Shown: positions 22,776-33,492, counted from the stretch's first letter. The stretch: 64,000 nucleotides of DNA from Dillenia suffruticosa (GCA_033439265.1 JAVTVX010000016.1:12821201-12885200); one strand, 5' to 3'. The notes: generated from the letters alone by a model not told the origin. A program made the numbers and translations.

Positions 22776-25009
22776 ACAAAAGTAAAAATCAATGTAAGAA
22801 TTATCTAGAAATAACTAGAGAGAGAAAGAAAGACAGATTGTCACGCCCCGAACCGGGATCGTGAACAGTCGCCCGTTGTCCCTGGATGCCGATTGTATTT
22901 TTACAGAAAATCGGGCAGAACCTCCCCATAAATCGGAGATTTCTCATGTACAATTTCACCTGTATATGACATTCATCCTGTAAAAATAAACAATTGGCCA
23001 TCCCGGCCTCTCCAAATTCAACAAATACCACAACCAACATCCAGAACAACGCAAGGCTATAAAGTTTCTAACAGACCTCTACTGTCATGTCCAACTAGAG
23101 CATGAGCAGCCGCCACACCGAGCGGACTTAAATTCTACGCATATATAAAATAAATTCCCAAGTTATTTTTAAATATTTTCAAATGCCTCAATACAATGAA
23201 ATAAATCAATACGAGAGTTTCAAGAATAAATGTCCATAATTTATACAGTCATCCCAAAAATTTGATAAATACATTGGTCAAACTAAAATCTCTAATACAT
23301 AATAATATCACCAATCATCGTAGCGGAAGAAATGGAAAATATCCATCCCCAAACCCAGTGATATCTCCTCGGTCCAACACTAATCATGTGGGAAAGAAAG
23401 CGAGGGGTGAGTATCTATGGGAGGATACTCAGTAAGTGAGGGGATTGACATCATACTATCAATATCTAGGGTGAACTTGGAGTGTCAAAGCATAAGAAAA
23501 TATCCACAGTGTGCAAACCGATCATGCTATTTCAAAATCACATATAATACGCACACATCAGAAAGCAAGATATGCATCCAATATTTACATCAATGTCGTG
23601 AAGAGCCGGCCAATGAAATATTCCCGGCAATGGTCTACCTCGACCAAGGACGGCGCATTGGGGGTTTTTCCAAATGTAAGTATTAAATAATGGCTCTCTA
23701 CCCCAATGTTGGCTACAGACTACCCCAACTAGCCTGTAAATAATAATAATGTACATATAACTAGTCAGCCGTGTATGGTGCCCCCGCCTGGTGCTAGACG
23801 GAGCTGTACTCAACGTCCTCTCCGATGAGGGTCAACCTGGGGCACCCATACACACGACGATCTGGCAGATACCTCCGGCCGAAGCATATCCGAGCACAAG
23901 GGGTGCCTCTACCAGATATCCTTCGTAGCTACGGATCACAATATCATATCGGCCGGGCACGTAGCCCCATGCATCCCATCACCAAGTCGGTCGGGCATAT
24001 AGCCCCATGCATAATATCATAACGTCAGCCGGGCATACAGTCCAAATGCATAATATCATAAAGTCGGCCGGGCATACAGCCCAAAACATAATATCATAAA
24101 GTCGGCCGGGTATACAACCCAAATATGTAAGTAAATCCATTTAAAACTATGTACCAATGCAGTGGAAGTATTAAAACATATCAATATGTCGAAATTATGG
24201 CACAATATTCAATTATCAAAACTCATGGATGCATATCAATAAAGTCAGAATTTAAGACACTCCAAAGATCACAAATCATTTCATCAAATATTTGAAAGTT
24301 CTAACAATCATACATTTATAGAAATATGTCATTTAAAAGTATTTTTAAAACATGGTTTTCAATCAATAGCGAATGTCAAAGTCCCACTCACTGTTCTAGG
24401 GAGGGTGGTCACTCCCTATTTTCAAAACCAATCAAATCTGATCTGTTTCCTCGAGTCTCCAAAAAAGATCAACCTAATCAGATCATCAAAATTGAATATC
24501 ATTTTCACAAGCATTTTTAGGGTTTATCCGAAAGACATGAAATGTATAATATCTTCCACTTTACGACTCATTTCATTCAAACCCTACAACCCAGATACTT
24601 TCATGCATATTTCAGAGTTTAACTCTAAGGGAAACTATTCGAATTCACTCGTCATGATTTTGTGATTCTATAACATGCTTCTTCCGTATCAGATCATCTA
24701 GTTTCTGTAACATTCTATATTTAACCTTCAAAGTCACATATAATCATTTCAGAATTGGTATTCTATTCGCATTCTACTTACACTCTGAACATATACAGAA
24801 CCTTTCATCTTAAATTTAATCCTAGATTCATTCAATGTATCAGTTAGAGCCGAAATCTCCTCACCTAGGGTTTTCTCAAAGCGCCGAGTCTCGTCCAAAA
24901 GTCGCTTCGGTCACTCCAAAGTCTGTAGGGTTTCCTATCAAAACAAGATTTATTTGTTAGATCTATACACTTAGATCCGAAGCAAAATCCTAAGTCATTT
25001 ACCTGCGTG

Positions 25010-25520
25010 GAAGTTCGTGGGCTGTCACGGGTTCACGGGCCGTCGCGGGCCGTCGCGGGCTCGTGGGCTACAGCTAGCGGGCTCGCTGGTCTGCGAGCTA
25101 GTGGGTTAACGGGCTAGCGGGCCGGCGGGCCGGCGGGCCTTTGGCTGATGGGCCTGCAGGCTGGCAGGCCGATGGGCCGAACTGGGCAGCGGACCGTACT
25201 GGACCTGCGGCTTGGACTGGCTGTCGGGCCTGGTGGGCCCATGGGCTTGCTGCTGATGGGCCTGCGGGCTGGTGTTCGCCCGTGCGCTGGTGCGCGCTCG
25301 TGCGTTTGGCCGCACGCCTGTGCACGCTGGGCCGCAAGCGCTCGTGCACGCTGGGCCACGCGCGCTCGTGCGCTGGGCTCTCGCTCGCGGCCTGGGCTCG
25401 CGCTGTGGCTGGGGGATCGCGCTGCAGAAGGTGCTGCAATCGCGTGTGGTGGTGGAAGGCAGTGCTCGCGGAGGCTCGCGGCGTGCGGTGGTGCTCGATC
25501 GTGGCTCACAGCGGTGTGCG
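25010..25520. repeat. GC-rich cryptic repeat block inside solo LTR D
   Basis: Irregular tandem GGGCTCG, GCGGGCC, GCTGGCGGGC and CGTGCGCTGGGC units. Several overlapping frames on both strands are open here only because stops are rare. The resulting Pro/Ala/Arg-rich or Trp/Gly-rich translations have no domain character. Similar islands lie in Gypsy element G LTRs, in CACTA element 29433-32368 and in the leader of Copia element A. Confidence 0.75.
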
Positions 25521-25733
25521 GCGAGGCGGAGAGAAGGCGATCGTGGGAGATCGCGAGAGGGAGAGAAGACAGAGTGAGGTAGAGAGAGAAACCGAGAGGG
25601 AAGAAGAAGGAGAAGAAGAAGAAGAAGAAGGAGAAGGAGAAGAAGAAGGTGAAGGAGAAGGCGGGTGGCGGTGGCGGAGGAAGCCGAACGGCCGCGGAAG
25701 AAGACGAACGGCCGCAGAATAGGAAACGTCGGG

Positions 25734-25734
<1 letters not shown>

Positions 25735-25785
<51 letters not shown>

Positions 25786-25790
25786 GGAAT
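25735..25790. repeat. GA dinucleotide microsatellite
   Basis: A run of GAGAGA with rare interruptions, preceded by a purine-rich GAA/GGA stretch. It lies in the U3-side end of solo LTR D as read on its own strand. Confidence 0.9.
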
Positions 25791-25885
25791 GAATTAGGGC
25801 TTTAGCCCCAATTCAATTTGGGGAGGGCCAAAACGCTGCGTTTTGGCTCTCCCTTTTTTTTTTTTTGGCTTGGTATTACACAGAT

Positions 25886-26600
25886 AACGATAGAGAAAGA
25901 GAGGAGGGAGTGGAAATGAAATGAATTGGTACTACATTTAATTTTAAACATCGTAAGAAAGGAAGAGAGAAAAGGGTTTAATCATCGGCTTAGCCCAAGA
26001 ATGGGTATCCAAAGCTCACCCACAACATAAAAGCTTACTAGGCTAACAACTTGGGTCAAAAATAAAACTAGGCTAGTCCTCTAACAAGATAAGATTAGGT
26101 ATCCTAAACCTTGCCTAAAAGATCACTTGTCACTCCTCCTCCATATGTATATGCCGCTCAACTCAAAGGACACCAGAGTACAAGAAGTTAGGATGTTATA
26201 AGTAACCTTGAGTTAGGAGAGTGAGTGCATAGTAGTGTTTGATAGACTCAGGATTGAGACAAAAGAGAGGGAGGAGGATTCACTTGTAGCTTACTTGACG
26301 ATTCAACTGGACTTGACACAAACAGCATCGGACCTTGGTTTTGTGGCTTTGATGGAGGTCTCGTGTGATACCAAGCCCAAATTTGAGATTAAGCATTTCT
26401 ATAGTGCCACGGGAGGTTAGCAATACCCGATATCGGACGTTTAAAAGTGGAGATCATAAGGCATACCGAGTAAAACTTACAAGTAAACCAGATACAAAGA
26501 TAACGACTAGAGTTGTTGTTTCCATTATTATAAAATTTAATTTCAAGACCACAATAGATCTATTTATGATAAGATCATTTATTTATAATGAAATGGTAAA
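25886..26600. other. Unassigned; right continuation of the sequence entered by solo LTR D
   Basis: No recognisable gene. A 61-codon plus-strand frame at 26235-26420 (MFDRLRIETKEREEDSL...) has fairly protein-like composition but no family I recognise, and it may be a retroelement fragment. The left flank of D (AGAGAGAGAAAGAAAGA) joins smoothly to the right flank (AACGATAGAGAAAGAGAGG). Confidence 0.4.
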
Positions 26601-26635
26601 CAAAGTCAAAAGATCGCATTCATTTTTCAATTCAG

Positions 26636-26771
26636 TTCAAAATATTTCAATTGGTACATGCAAGAAATAAACCAATTCTGTAGCTTTTTGTTCAATTTCT
26701 CGCGGAGTCAAATTCTCATCAGTACGAGTCAAAGGAATGGCTCTCTAGCCTCGGATTTCCATATAAAGGAC
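26636..26771 (-). pseudogene. ycf4: Plastid ycf4 fragment (3' end)
   Basis: On the minus strand this encodes the C-terminus of the photosystem I assembly protein Ycf4. The legible sequence includes [25 protein letters not shown] and a final VPIEIF followed by a stop at about 26642. Only about 45 codons of a protein of roughly 185 residues are present, and the frame carries a stop in the MEIRG.RAIPL region. The downstream bases (TGAACTGAATTGAAAAATG on the minus strand) also look like the plastid ycf4-cemA spacer. It is a non-functional transferred fragment. Confidence 0.85.
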
Positions 26772-26850
26772 ATGGCGTTGGTTTAGGAAAATCCTTTCTT
26801 CCATAGTCCCGGGGCTATTTATAACTAACCAATTAAGAATTCTGGGATGT

Positions 26851-26998
26851 ACTCGAGAATCCATGCGTCCTTTATCAGTGTATGGACAACTATCTCTTGA
26901 GCATATGTTTAGGTTTGGCCTCAATGGAAAAATAAAATGGAGTACCTAACAATGTATCTTCATAGGCCAAGAACTACGAGATCACCCCTTTCATTATG
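26851..26998 (-). other. Plastid rRNA-operon spacer fragment (near trnA-rrn23)
   Basis: On the minus strand it reads AATGAAAGGGGTGATCTCG, then CATTGAGGCCAAACCTAAAC, then GTCCATACACTGATAA and ATGGATTCTCGAG. I recognise these as the inverted-repeat rRNA-operon spacer of land-plant plastids, close to the 5' side of 23S rRNA. Several substitutions are visible. The exact position within the operon is from memory. Confidence 0.65.
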
Positions 26999-27070
26999 AG
27001 GATCTAATTGATACATAACTAAATTAGTATCATGTAAAATAGAAGATAACACATTCATATATTTCTTCCA

Positions 27071-27186
27071 AGGCCGTTTTGATTGGTTGAAGGACCTAAA
27101 AGAGAACGTTGTTATGGGGGGATGATACCTGTTGGTACTGGATTCAAGGGATTAGTGCACCCTTCAAGGCAGCATAACAATATTCT
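27071..27186 (+). pseudogene. rpoC2: Plastid rpoC2 fragment (3' end)
   Basis: The plus strand matches the C-terminal part of the plastid RNA polymerase beta'' subunit: [12 protein letters not shown], then GTGFKGL and [10 protein letters not shown] in the family. About 38 codons remain of a protein over 1300 residues long, and the frame shifts at the run of seven G around 27117-27123. It lies in the opposite orientation to its ycf4 and ycf2 neighbours, which shows that the insert is rearranged. Confidence 0.8.
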
Positions 27187-27297
27187 TTTTTGGCTAATTT
27201 GATTCAATAGAGGGATAAACCTGTGCCTCTTTCCATTATGCAAGCAAAATTGGTTGGATATGGGCTCGCATAAGTAAGAAGTAGAAAATTTCTATTC

Positions 27298-27457
27298 TAG
27301 TTTTATCATCAACGCTCGATCATTATCAAACTGATTGCAATCTTTTTCTATCCGTAAGGATCCCACCAGAGTGCCTTCTACTTCTAATAGCTCATGAACT
27401 AGATCATAATCATTCTCAATGAGTCCATAAGAAATGATTCCATTTTTTCCATCGAAT
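27298..27457 (-). pseudogene. ycf2: Plastid ycf2 fragment
   Basis: On the minus strand this reads [20 protein letters not shown], then [10 protein letters not shown] and [12 protein letters not shown]. It closely follows the conserved block of plastid Ycf2 whose family sequence includes [20 protein letters not shown]. About 50 codons of a protein over 2200 residues long are present. A longer frame (27292-27579) extends beyond the homology into unrelated sequence ([16 protein letters not shown]) that I do not recognise. Confidence 0.85.
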
Positions 27458-27599
27458 TTGGATAGTTTAACACACCCAAGTGAAAATGAGAGGACATTAT
27501 TATAGACTTTGTTGTTGGACTCCCAAGATCTCAGAAGTGGAATCACATGATTTAGTTCATAGTGGATAAATTGATTCAAATATACTCATTTCCTTATTA

Positions 27600-28530
27600 T
27601 GTTCATGATTTTCCTTGTTGAGAGGTTCGACCAGTTGTTCATCAAAAAGATTGTCAAGCTGCATGATTTTTTTGTAGCCATTATCTTCTATAGAGATTCC
27701 CATTTACTTCTTAACTTTTGAAGTTGAATAGGGGCTGGGAGTCATTTGACATTCAGCAACACTTACCACCCTCAAAAGGATGACCAATCTGAGTGGAGGA
27801 TTCATACCTTGTGGATTTCTTTAGATCTTGTGTTCTACAAGAGTCTGGCAGTTGCGGATCAATTGTTATTGGTTAAGTTTTCTTATAATAATGTTGCCAT
27901 TCCAATATCGATATTTTGCCATATAAGCCTTTGTATTATATAGTCTCTTGCTCACCAGTTTGTTGGAATTAGACGTGAGAGGGAAAAACATGGAGTTTGC
28001 AGCCGTTATGGACAGTGGAGATAACCGCTTCCTCAAGGAGAAGACATAACACTTCTTAAGAGATATAAAGTCCATTAGAGTCATGAGATCTTGAGGGATG
28101 GTTAGGACAGGTGGAAAGGCAAGGCCAACTAATGCACCCAAGACCTAGGATTGTGTTTATTAGAGTTTCATCTTCTAAATAAGTGGTCTAATCCAGGAAG
28201 AAGGGAATTTTCATCCCACAGTACGTATGAGATTCTTAGTAGAGTGGATCCTATGGCTTACGAGCTTGGTTAGCCACTACAGGTGGTAGAGTCCACCTAG
28301 TGTTTCATATGTCCATGTTGTATAAGCACATGGATGATGATTCTCAGCTACTAGATTATAATGGAACCAGCAACTTACCCTTAGGATCCTCCGGTTGCTA
28401 TCATTGACCTGAGACCAAATCCTTAGGAACAAGACCATTCCTATAGTGAAAGTCTTATAATGGAACCTTGTTGTTGAGGAGGCCATGTGGGAGGTCATGT
28501 GTCATGAGAAAGTGTTCCGTACATTCCTAT
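27600..28530 (+). pseudogene. Ty3/Gypsy integrase and chromodomain remnant
   Basis: A fossil of the 3' part of a Gypsy pol. Near 27620-27660 are traces of the integrase block I-V-x-L-H-x-x-P. At 27746 comes FSNTYHPQKDDQSEWRIHTL, matching [19 protein letters not shown], followed by LVKFSYNN. Near 28300-28330 is the F-H-V-S-M-L block. Near 28435-28500 IPIVKVL and VVEEAMWEV recall the chromodomain end of chromoviruses. It is heavily interrupted. No LTR could be assigned, and it may belong to the same old sequence that D entered. Confidence 0.75.
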
Positions 28531-28888
28531 AGTGAAAGCTTTTGGAAGAATAATTTAAGTTCTCAGTTCCCTATTCATTCCTTTATGATTCTCAACATAT
28601 CATAACAAATAAAACAACACTTATCACAAAGATTCACAAGTATATTACCATTAAATATCATTTTTAGGCATGTTGAATAGTCTAACATCTCATTGAGCAT
28701 CCAAGTTGAAATTTAACAAAACTTTCTGATATGAACATGTCCTAGTAAATGAGCGATCACTTAAACCAGACACCTCGGGTTGAGGTTATTCAAATGCCTA
28801 CTTAAAGGTAAAATATAGGTGATAACTTATTTGTTTAGAACTAGGTTCAATTCCAATCACTTAAAAATACTCAGTTTCATCAAGTAAT
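28531..28888. other. AT-rich spacer, nothing assigned
   Basis: It probably includes the 3' continuation of the preceding Gypsy remnant. No frame, terminal repeat or RNA gene is visible up to the SINE target site. Confidence 0.4.
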
Positions 28889-28901
28889 AACACAAGATTT
28901 A

Positions 28902-29106
28902 ACCAACGTCTGATAGTTCAGTTGGTTTGGGGACTGACGCCTCTTAACCATGGTCGGGAGTTTGATCCCCCATGGGAATGAAAAAATTAGCACTGGGAGA
29001 CCTGCCCCCTCAATTGGGCCCTATAAGCGGCCGATCCAGATTAGTTGGGGCGAATCCCCGGATATTGAAGTGGCCTAACCATGATACCAAAAAAAAAAAA
29101 AAACAA
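28902..29106 (+). mobile_element. tRNA-derived SINE with 13-bp target-site duplication
   Basis: The element begins about ACCAACGTCTGATAGTTCAG and ends in an A-rich tail (29092-29106). A pol III A box, TAGTTCAGTTGG, lies at 28914-28925, and a B box, AGTTTGATCCC, at about 28959-28969, roughly 34 bp apart, as in a tRNA gene. An exact 13-bp direct repeat, AACACAAGATTTA, flanks it at 28889-28901 and 29107-29119. The non-tRNA body (ATTAGTTGGGGCGAATCCCC and so on) resembles the 3' part of plant Au-type SINEs, though the family name is only a suggestion. The long perfect duplication points to a fairly recent insertion copied by LINE machinery. It is about 205 bp long and makes no protein. Confidence 0.9.
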
Positions 29107-29940
29107 AACACAAGATTTATGAAGATTACATGAGTACTCTTAGTAAAATTAATATAGTTTGAGCTATACCTCTTAGACCGAAGTAATTGAGATGTCCATT
29201 TAAATCTAAAATATAGATTTATAACTTTTATGTTTAGAACTCAATCTAATTTAGACTAGAAGGTAGTTTAAATTTGGCCAAAAATCAGAATTGAAACAAA
29301 GCAGCAGCTGAAACAAATTTTCTATTGAAAATATGTCAATTTGATAAATTATTGAAAATTCATTTATTAATAAAATTCTTCAAGTGATATATCATTTTAA
29401 ACTTCTAGAACTCTAGTTTAATTAGAAGAAAACACTACAAAAAAACACGGTTTTAGCGACGGATTTAGCGACGAAAATTTTAGAAAAATTCATCACTAAA
29501 AACATTAGTGACGGATTTAGCGATGAAAAATTTTTCGTTACTAATGACGCGTCGCAAAAATTTAGCGACAAAAAACATAAATCCGTCGCTAAAATAGCGA
29601 AAAATTTAGCGACAAAAAATTTTCATCGCTAAATTTAGCGACGGATACAAAAAATCCGTCGCTAATTTTAGCTACGGAAATTCAAAATCCGTCGCTAAAT
29701 TTAGTGACGGATCCAAGAAATCTGTCGCTAAATTATATGATATATAATAATTTTTTATTTATTATATATATTTTATTTAATTATTATATTAATATTATAT
29801 TTTATTTAATTAGCGACGGATCCATGAATCTGTCGCTAAATTATATTATATACAATTATATATTTTATACATTATATTTAATTATTATATTAATATTTTA
29901 TTTTTATTTAATTAGCGACGAATGCTTGATCCGTCGCTAA

Positions 29941-30125
29941 CTTGCACCCGATGACACGCCTTGCACACGCCTGCTCGCCCTAGCTCGCCCCTGCTCCAGC
30001 ACGCCTCCTGCTCACCCCACAGCCCCTGCAGCCTGCTCGCTCCAACACGACCCCAGCACGCCTCTTGCTCGCTCCAGCACGCCCCCTGCTCGCCCCTGCA
30101 CACGCCTTGCCCCAGCTGCCTTGCA
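29941..30125. repeat. C-rich cryptic repeat block inside the CACTA element
   Basis: Irregular tandem units of CTGCTCGCCC and CTCCAGCACGCC in a very AT-rich element. Overlapping minus-strand frames (Gly/Arg/Ala/Cys/Trp-rich) remain open only through composition. The block may be captured host DNA or a local expansion. Confidence 0.7.
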
Positions 30126-30159
30126 AAAAATCATTGAAAAAACCCTCAAAATACCTATA

Positions 30160-30215
30160 GCCCGGTTCGAACACCTGCACAAGAGTAAAATGTTAGAGTA
30201 CCCAACCACCAGACC
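30160..30215 (-). other. tRNA-like segment inside the CACTA element
   Basis: On the minus strand TGGTGGTTGGG (30201-30211) resembles a pol III A box and GTGTTCGAACC (30164-30174) a B box, at near-tRNA spacing. The sequence between them does not fold into an acceptable tRNA by eye. It may be a captured SINE head or tRNA fragment. Confidence 0.4.
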
Positions 30216-30269
30216 ACATCTTACCTTTTGTTATACTTCTATTTTATTTTTACTTATTATCTAATTCTA

Positions 30270-31340
30270 AATATTAATTAAAGAAATAAAAGTTTATATC
30301 AAATAATAAAATGCTAATTAAAATAAACTAATAAATTAATTAAAAAGTAAAAAATATTATTCTTTAAAAAGATTTAAAAAATAAAATAAGAAACTATTTA
30401 AAAAATAAAAAAATATTATTCTGTAAAAAATAAAAATAAAAAAGAAAAAAAATAAAATGCTAATTTAAAATATTAAAAAATAATAAATAAGATTATTTAA
30501 TATAAATTAATAAAATAACAAAATAACAAAATAAAATAAAATACTAAATGTTAAAAAAAATTCGTTGTTAAATTCGTCGCTAAATAATAAAATATTTAAA
30601 AAATAAAAAATATTATTATTTAAAAATCAAAAAAAAAATTAAAAATAAAATGATAGTTTAAAATATTAAAAAATAATAAATACGATTATTTAATATAAAT
30701 TAATAAAATAACAAAAGAAAATAAAATATTAAATGTTAATTTTAAAAAAATTAAGCTTAGCGACGAATCGTTGAATCCGTCGCTAAATCTGCGACGAATT
30801 TTTAGATCCATCGCTAACTTAGCGACGGATTTCAGTATCCGTCGCTAAATCCGTCGCTAAATAGTAAAATATTTAAAAAATTATAAAATATTATTATTTA
30901 AAAATTAAAAATATTAAAAAAATAAAATGATAATTTAAAATATTATAAAATAATAAATATGATTATTTAATATAAATTAATAAAATAACAAAAGAATAAA
31001 AAATATTAAATGTTAATTTTAAAAAAATTAAGTTTAGCGACGGATCGTTGAATCCGTCGCTAAATCAACGACGGATCGTTGAATCCGTCGCTAAATCAAC
31101 GACGAATGTTTAGATCCGTCGCTAAATCAGCGACGGATTCCTTAATGCGTCGCTAAATTTAGCGACGGATTTCTAATTTGTCGCTAAATCCGTCGCTAAA
31201 TAATAAAATATTAAAAAAATAATAATTTTAGTTTTTAAAAAATGAAAATATAAAATAATAAAATTAAATGCTTATTTAAGATATTATAAAATATTAAATA
31301 TGATTAGTTAATATAAATTAATAAAATAAAAGAATAATAA
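30270..31340. repeat. AT-rich tandem array inside the CACTA element
   Basis: Diverged units, each containing ATTAAATGTTAATTTTAAAA, then an AAGTTTAGCGACGGATCG-type block, then an AT-only stretch with AATATGATTATTTAATATAA. Clear restarts occur near 30540, 30725 and 31005. Spacing varies from about 190 to 280 bp, so units have gained and lost sequence. Confidence 0.7.
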
Positions 31341-32371
31341 AATAAAATAAATGGATTACCGTTTATCAGTTGTTATCCGTCTCACTGTCGCCATCCTCCG
31401 AAAAATACTGTTTGATCTACTTGCCAAACGAAATAGATCTACTTGCCAGACGAGATAGATCGTCGGAAGTGAATGTATTAGATATTTTGTTTCTTATTGA
31501 TGACAATAACGAATGAATATGATCAACTGAAATTTCACAAACAATTGAACTATATAAGAGAATCGAATAGATGTAGAAGACAAAAACACGAATGGTGAAA
31601 TCGACAGATGCGACTAATTGAAAATTATTTGTTATAGATTGGTTGAATTATTTATTATTAAAATTATCAAATTGATGAGAATTGTAATATTTAATATGTA
31701 TTTAATTCGATTTCGTTATTTAGAATATGTTAAAAAGAGAGATACGGTTAAAAATATTTCATAATAGAGTATAAAAGAAATTTTGTTCGGAAATTATTCA
31801 TGAATTTTGATATTCCGATAATAAATTAGCTACGATTTTAGCCACGAATATTTTATTTGTGGCTAATTAGCGACGAATTTTGTCACGAATATTTTTTGTG
31901 GCTAATTAGTAACGAAATTAGCCACGAATTTTGGAGTTTGTTGCTAAATTTTGTGACAAATATTTTTACCGTGACTAATTAGCGACGAATTTAACGACGA
32001 AAAATTTTTGTAGCTAATTAGTGATGAAAATTGTGACGAAATATTTTCGTCGCTAAATTTAGCGACGGATAAGAGTATCCGTGGCAAAATTTAGCCACGA
32101 AAATATTATTCGTCACAATTAGTGACGAATTTTGCAACGAAAAATTTTTCGTCACCAATTAGCGACGGATTTAGTGACAAAAATTTTTTCGTCCCCAATT
32201 AGCAACAAATTTAGTCACGAATAATCTATCCGTCGGAAATTTAGTTACGAATAATTTTTCGTCGCTAATTTCATAGCAAATTAGCGACAAAAAAAATTTT
32301 CGTCGCTAAATCTGTCGCAAAATAGTAACGAAATTTTTCCGTCGTTAAAACCGTGTTTTTTTGTAGTGAAA

Positions 32372-33492
32372 TCATATTAAAATTACAGTTGTGTAGAAAA
32401 TATTATAGGCCAAAGACTAGGGCATAGTCAAGCTGTTTAGAATGCAAAATCCATGGTTTTCATCATACTTTTATGTCTGAAAACAAAATTCTTTTCTTTT
32501 TTATTCTACTCTACCCTATCTTAATATCAAAACTACATACGAAACACAAGTTATATAGGATCATGAGACATGAATTAAACATAAACATACATTGTTCTTG
32601 TCTCTTACGACTTCAAATCTAACTTTCTTCTTGAACCAGCAACTTCATTTCTTCCGTTGTGTTCCAAACCATTTTCCAATGTTCCTTTTACCTGTTTAAT
32701 CTTTCTATGTGCTAGGTATGTGATACAAACATATACTTATATATATGAAGCCTTCTATTTTTGATCTTTAAAGGCACTTTCATAGAGTTTAGGGCTTAAG
32801 TTGTGAAAGGGGTATGGAAAAACGAGATTGCTCGGTGAAGAAGGTGAGAGAAATGAGACGCGATAAAGGTGGAAATGGGGTTATGTAGCGGTTAATGGGT
32901 TCTCCCACCCGTTCATAAAGGGTGATATGACACTTGCCTCTATGGAACTCACCAAACCATCTTATTTGTTTCTACGTGTCCCGTACCAAAGCCTAATTTC
33001 ATTTTCTTTTGTCCAAGGGTCCTATTAGATTTTTAAACCTTTAAACTAATCTTAGTTGTATACTCGTCCCTATAGTAAAAATAAATATATAGCAATCAAA
33101 AAATACATTGCACAATAAAAATATTAAATCATAGCACAGTATAATGCAAAAAATTACACTTGCTAAAAAATGCAATTGTAAATACAAATATGTGTTTTAA
33201 TGTTTTCTCAGAATAGGATCTTATAAAGTATGCAAAAGTTATCATGCCCAGTGCAAGCTAGCCGACTCTGCTGTTATCGTTGGAGAATTGTGGTTTCTCA
33301 TGATGCTCTCTTGTCTATTTATTTATCTATTTATTTTTGCATGTGTAATTTTTTATTTTAATGTTGCAACTGATTGGTTTTGCGAGGTTGATTCATCTTG
33401 TAGCTTCATTTTTCAATTATTAAAAGTCTTAGAATAATTTGAGAGCTTCACCAATAATTTAGGCAAAGGGGAGCACGCAGGGGCATCCCCTT
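32372..33492. other. Unassigned spacer
   Basis: No convincing open frame. A TATA-like run (TTATATATATGAAG) occurs at about 32739-32752 and could belong to a host promoter, but no gene follows. Composition is slightly less AT-rich than the CACTA element. Confidence 0.4.

Larger units (their letters stand above)
22839..25880 (-). mobile_element. Solo LTR D, Ty3/Gypsy, minus orientation
   Basis: It runs TGTCACGCCCCG to TTGGTATTACA. This is the complement of an LTR starting TGTAATACCAA and ending CGGGGCGTGACA, the same terminal layout as Gypsy element G. An exact 5-bp duplication CAGAT flanks it (22834-22838 and 25881-25885). No internal region, second LTR, PBS or PPT is present, so it is a solo LTR, usually produced by recombination between the two LTRs of one element. 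It holds a GC-rich block (25010-25520), a GAA/GGA-rich stretch (about 25580-25670) and a GA microsatellite (about 25735-25790). Age cannot be estimated from a single LTR. Length is 3042 bp. Confidence 0.92.
26600..27460. other. Nuclear insert of plastid DNA, a mosaic of four plastid loci
   Basis: Four short stretches match different plastid loci that are not adjacent in a plastid genome: the ycf4 3' end (minus), the rRNA-operon spacer (minus), the rpoC2 3' end (plus) and part of ycf2 (minus). They sit within about 0.85 kb in mixed orientation, separated by 60-120 bp I could not assign. Each has base changes relative to the remembered plastid sequence, so it is old nuclear DNA and not recent contamination. 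None can be expressed as a plastid protein here. Identification rests on remembered protein and spacer sequences, not on a search. Confidence 0.8.
29433..32368. mobile_element. Non-autonomous CACTA element, 2.9 kb
   Basis: The terminal inverted repeats are CACTACAAAAAAACACGG followed by TTTTAGCGACGGA on the left, and the complement with one mismatch on the right, ending TTGTAGTG at 32368. A 3-bp duplication AAA flanks it (29430-29432 and 32369-32371), the signature length for CACTA transposons. Dozens of subterminal TTTAGCGACGGAT-like copies in both orientations fill the first 0.5 kb and the last 0.6 kb, the usual transposase-binding arrays. No transposase frame exists. The interior holds a C-rich block (29941-30125), a tRNA-like segment (30160-30215, minus) and an AT-rich tandem repeat (about 30270-31340). 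The near-perfect ends suggest relative youth. Confidence 0.93.

Noticed and set aside
25098-25722. Six overlapping frames up to 193 codons in solo LTR D
   Set aside because: Same composition effect. The long plus-strand frame ends in an E/G-rich tail from a GAA/GGA simple repeat, and the whole lies within a solo LTR with clear boundaries.
26600-27460. Window is plastid DNA or plastid contamination
   Set aside because: Matches are short, diverged, rearranged and embedded in nuclear repeats.
27292-27579. A 95-codon minus-strand frame as an intact gene
   Set aside because: Only the second half matches plastid ycf2, as a fragment in a scrambled plastid insert. The first half is unrelated sequence joined by chance.
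28902-29000. Functional tRNA gene
   Set aside because: A and B boxes are present but there is no acceptor-stem pairing by eye, and the segment is the head of a SINE with body, tail and target duplication.
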